The notes under the pieces are model-generated. The model saw nothing but the letters and a program-made list of their open reading frames with translations, was not told where the DNA came from and did no database searches. DNA of 64,000 bases from Flavobacterium frigoris PS1. GTDB lineage: Bacteria > Bacteroidota > Bacteroidia > Flavobacteriales > Flavobacteriaceae. The DNA is taken from contig NZ_AHKF01000010.1 in assembly GCF_000252125.1 (NCBI RefSeq), positions 62,001 to 126,000 of the forward strand, written 5' to 3'. Below are positions 62,509 through 64,000 of this stretch, piece by piece (positions within the stretch are counted from its first letter, which is position 1; each line of letters begins with the position of its first letter). The position numbers and the translations under genes are program-made.

Positions 62509-63696
62509 TTAGTCTAGAATTGCTGCTATACCCGGCAATACTTTACCTTCTAGCATTTCAAGCATTGCTCCACCACCAGTAGATACGTAACTCATTTTAT
62601 CCTCAAGACCAAATTGTTTTACTGCTGCAACTGAATCACCACCACCCACAAGTGAGAAAGCGCCATTTTCAGTAGAAGCTGCTATATAGTTACCGAGAGA
62701 GATTGTTCCGTTAGCAAAGCTTTCCATTTCAAACACTCCCAAAGGACCATTCCAAAGAATCGTTTTAGACTCCATTATAACTTTTTCAAAATTCGCTAAT
62801 GATTTAGGACCTGCATCAAGACCTTGCCATCCGTCAGGAATTTCATTTACATCAACAATTTTAGTATTTGCAGTATTTGAAAAATCATCTGCCGCAACTA
62901 CATCTACAGGAATGTGAATTTGAACTCCTTTTTCTTTAGCTAATCTCAAGATTTCTAAAGCTAATTCTTGTTTGTCATCTTCACAAATAGAATCACCAAT
63001 TTTTCCTCCTAAGGCTTTCACGAAAGTAAAAGTCATTCCACCACCTATAATCATATGGTCTACTTTATCAAGAATATTTTCGATTACCGTAATTTTCGAA
63101 GATACTTTTGATCCACCAAGAACTGCTGTTACTGGTTTTTCGCTATTTTTCAATACTTTATTTAAACTATCGATTTCTTTAGCCAATAATAATCCGAAAC
63201 ATTTTTCTGTTGGAAAAAATTGAGCAATGATCGTAGTTGAAGCGTGCGCTCTATGTGCAGTTCCAAAAGCGTCATTCACGTATATATCTCCAAGTGAAGC
63301 CAATTCTTTTGCAAAAGCAACATCTCCTGCTTCTTCTTCCTTGTGAAAACGAAGATTTTCTAACAATAAAACCTCTCCTGCTTTTAAGTTTGCAGCAGCA
63401 CTATTAGCTTCCTCACCAATACAATCTGAAGCAAATTGGACTGGAACAGCAAGTACTTCTGAAGTTGTTTTCAAAATATGTTTCAACGAGTATTTCTCTT
63501 CAACACCTTTTGGTCTTCCTAAATGTGACATTAAAATCACGCTTCCACCTTGAGCAAGAATTGCGTCTATAGTTGGTTTTGCAGCTTCAATACGAGTAGC
63601 ATCGGTTACATTGAAATTTTCGTCCAAAGGCACGTTAAAATCAACACGTATTATTGCTTTTTTATTTTTAAAGTCAAAGTCGTTTAGAGTCTTCAT
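62509..63696 (-). CDS. pgk: Phosphoglycerate kinase
   Basis: The 395-residue protein has the family signature [27 protein letters not shown], the [14 protein letters not shown] region, [15 protein letters not shown] and [13 protein letters not shown] near the end. It makes ATP from 1,3-bisphosphoglycerate in glycolysis, and the reverse in gluconeogenesis. It is monocistronic and divergent from the gene starting at 63980. A -7 box (TATATTTG on the minus strand) lies at 63732-63739. Confidence 0.98.
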   Translation of the reverse strand: MKTLNDFDFKNKKAIIRVDFNVPLDENFNVTDATRIEAAKPTIDAILAQGGSVILMSHLGRPKGVEEKYSLKHILKTTSEVLAVPVQFASDCIGEEANSAAANLKAGEVLLLENLRFHKEEEAGDVAFAKELASLGDIYVNDAFGTAHRAHASTTIIAQFFPTEKCFGLLLAKEIDSLNKVLKNSEKPVTAVLGGSKVSSKITVIENILDKVDHMIIGGGMTFTFVKALGGKIGDSICEDDKQELALEILRLAKEKGVQIHIPVDVVAADDFSNTANTKIVDVNEIPDGWQGLDAGPKSLANFEKVIMESKTILWNGPLGVFEMESFANGTISLGNYIAASTENGAFSLVGGGDSVAAVKQFGLEDKMSYVSTGGGAMLEMLEGKVLPGIAAILD

Positions 63697-63731
63697 TAGG
63701 TCTATTTTTAGTTTGTTTTTTGAAAGAATAA

Positions 63732-63739
63732 CAAATATA
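63732..63739 (-). promoter_or_regulatory. -7 box (TATATTTG, minus strand) of pgk
   Basis: The octamer matches TAnnTTTG and lies 35 nt before the pgk ATG. No well-spaced -33 was found. Confidence 0.45.
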
Positions 63740-63967
63740 GAACTTTTAGATTATTAATAAATTCGAATAAATCAAAAAATATTGCTTTTAATCAACGAAA
63801 TCGTTGTAATTCGACAAATAATTTATTTTATCACTATTTAAAGTGATTTATTTTAAAAAAAGAGCTTCTGATCTGGTTTTAATATCAAAAAGGAAATTTA
63901 ATGCCAAATTGAAGCTACATTTTAGCAAACTTTGCTATTGAAAACTTTAGACTAACCCATTTTCTTA

Positions 63968-63975
63968 TATCTTTG
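63968..63975 (+). promoter_or_regulatory. -7 box (TATCTTTG) of the last gene
   Basis: It matches TAnnTTTG and lies only 4 nt before the ATG at 63980, so the mRNA would be almost leaderless. A TTTA at 63946-63949 sits 18 nt upstream as a possible -33. Confidence 0.45.
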
Positions 63976-63979
63976 CTTT

Positions 63980-64000
63980 ATGCAATTTTCTGAAATTTTA
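63980..64000 (+). CDS. holB: Start of a gene, probably DNA polymerase III delta' subunit
   Basis: Only seven codons (MQFSEIL) are inside the window. Flavobacterial delta' subunits of the DNA polymerase III clamp loader typically open with MQFSxIxGQE and are often located beside pgk. The promoter box immediately upstream supports a real gene start. The assignment rests on these few residues and gene order, so it is tentative. Confidence 0.45.

Noticed and set aside
1-64000. Search by eye for tRNA, rRNA, CRISPR arrays, integrases and insertion sequences
   Set aside because: No cloverleaf-like or TPsiC-loop sequence, regular spaced repeats or transposase-like protein was found; a tRNA scan could still be run to confirm.

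Overview
The window looks like the chromosome of a Flavobacterium-type bacterium (Bacteroidetes, Flavobacteriia). The evidence is low GC, a gldH gliding-motility lipoprotein gene, a SusC/SusD pair, many lipoproteins, little Shine-Dalgarno signal, and promoters of the Bacteroidetes type (TTTG, about 18-19 nt, TAnnTTTG). No tRNA, rRNA, CRISPR array, integrase or insertion sequence was seen.

Layout. 1-3715: two tandem M13 zinc metallopeptidases on the minus strand; the first runs off the left edge. 3853-7149: a SCO1-type copper chaperone, then feoA-feoB and a 41-residue FeoB-associated Cys-rich membrane peptide behind a Fur-like palindrome. 7759-13780: TonB-dependent receptor, YfiR-like periplasmic protein, and a CHASE8-like/HAMP/PAS sensor with no output domain. 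13798-16874: a small secreted protein, a MntR/DtxR regulator and an Nramp transporter fused to a universal stress domain. 17028-22002: lycopene cyclase, bacilliredoxin, a small secreted protein, a lipoprotein and the tRNA hydroxylase TrhO. 22227-26866: SusC/SusD pair bracketed by two identical terminators. 27066-32584: RicT-like protein, GldH, PBP1A, and the two subunits of 3-oxoacid CoA-transferase.

32711-38503: two unknown exported or membrane proteins, a decayed class I fumarase remnant, a lone receiver protein, a REC-PAS-DHp protein with no ATPase domain, a double ABC ATPase, a 3'-5' exonuclease and Ogt. 38735-49651: cytochrome c lipoprotein and a heme biosynthesis region. The genes hemA-C-D-E, an unknown gene, hemF and hemB run leftward; an AraC regulator, hemH, a MATE exporter and hemJ run rightward. 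With HemF, HemJ and HemH present, the local gene set fits the protoporphyrin-dependent route to heme; hemL is not in the window.

49654-64000: histidine kinase, enoyl-CoA hydratase, HD hydrolase, acyl-ACP desaturase, PlsC acyltransferase, rnpA, S41 protease, tandem-OmpA protein, ElaA acetyltransferase, DUF4837 and DUF1080 lipoproteins, a LysM-rich lytic transglycosylase, pgk, and the first codons of a divergent gene, probably holB.

Themes. Metal handling recurs: Fe2+ uptake, Mn2+/Fe2+ uptake with its regulator, copper delivery and heme. A TTTAGA-N4/5-TCTAAA dyad occurs both at mntH and at the AraC regulator of the heme region. Five copies of a palindromic intergenic element of about 80 bp are scattered through the window; their ends are conserved while the central hairpin changes sequence and stays self-complementary. 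The least expected items are this repeat family, the fumarase relic with two in-frame stops, the signalling proteins that lack catalytic modules, and the unknown protein inside the heme operon.
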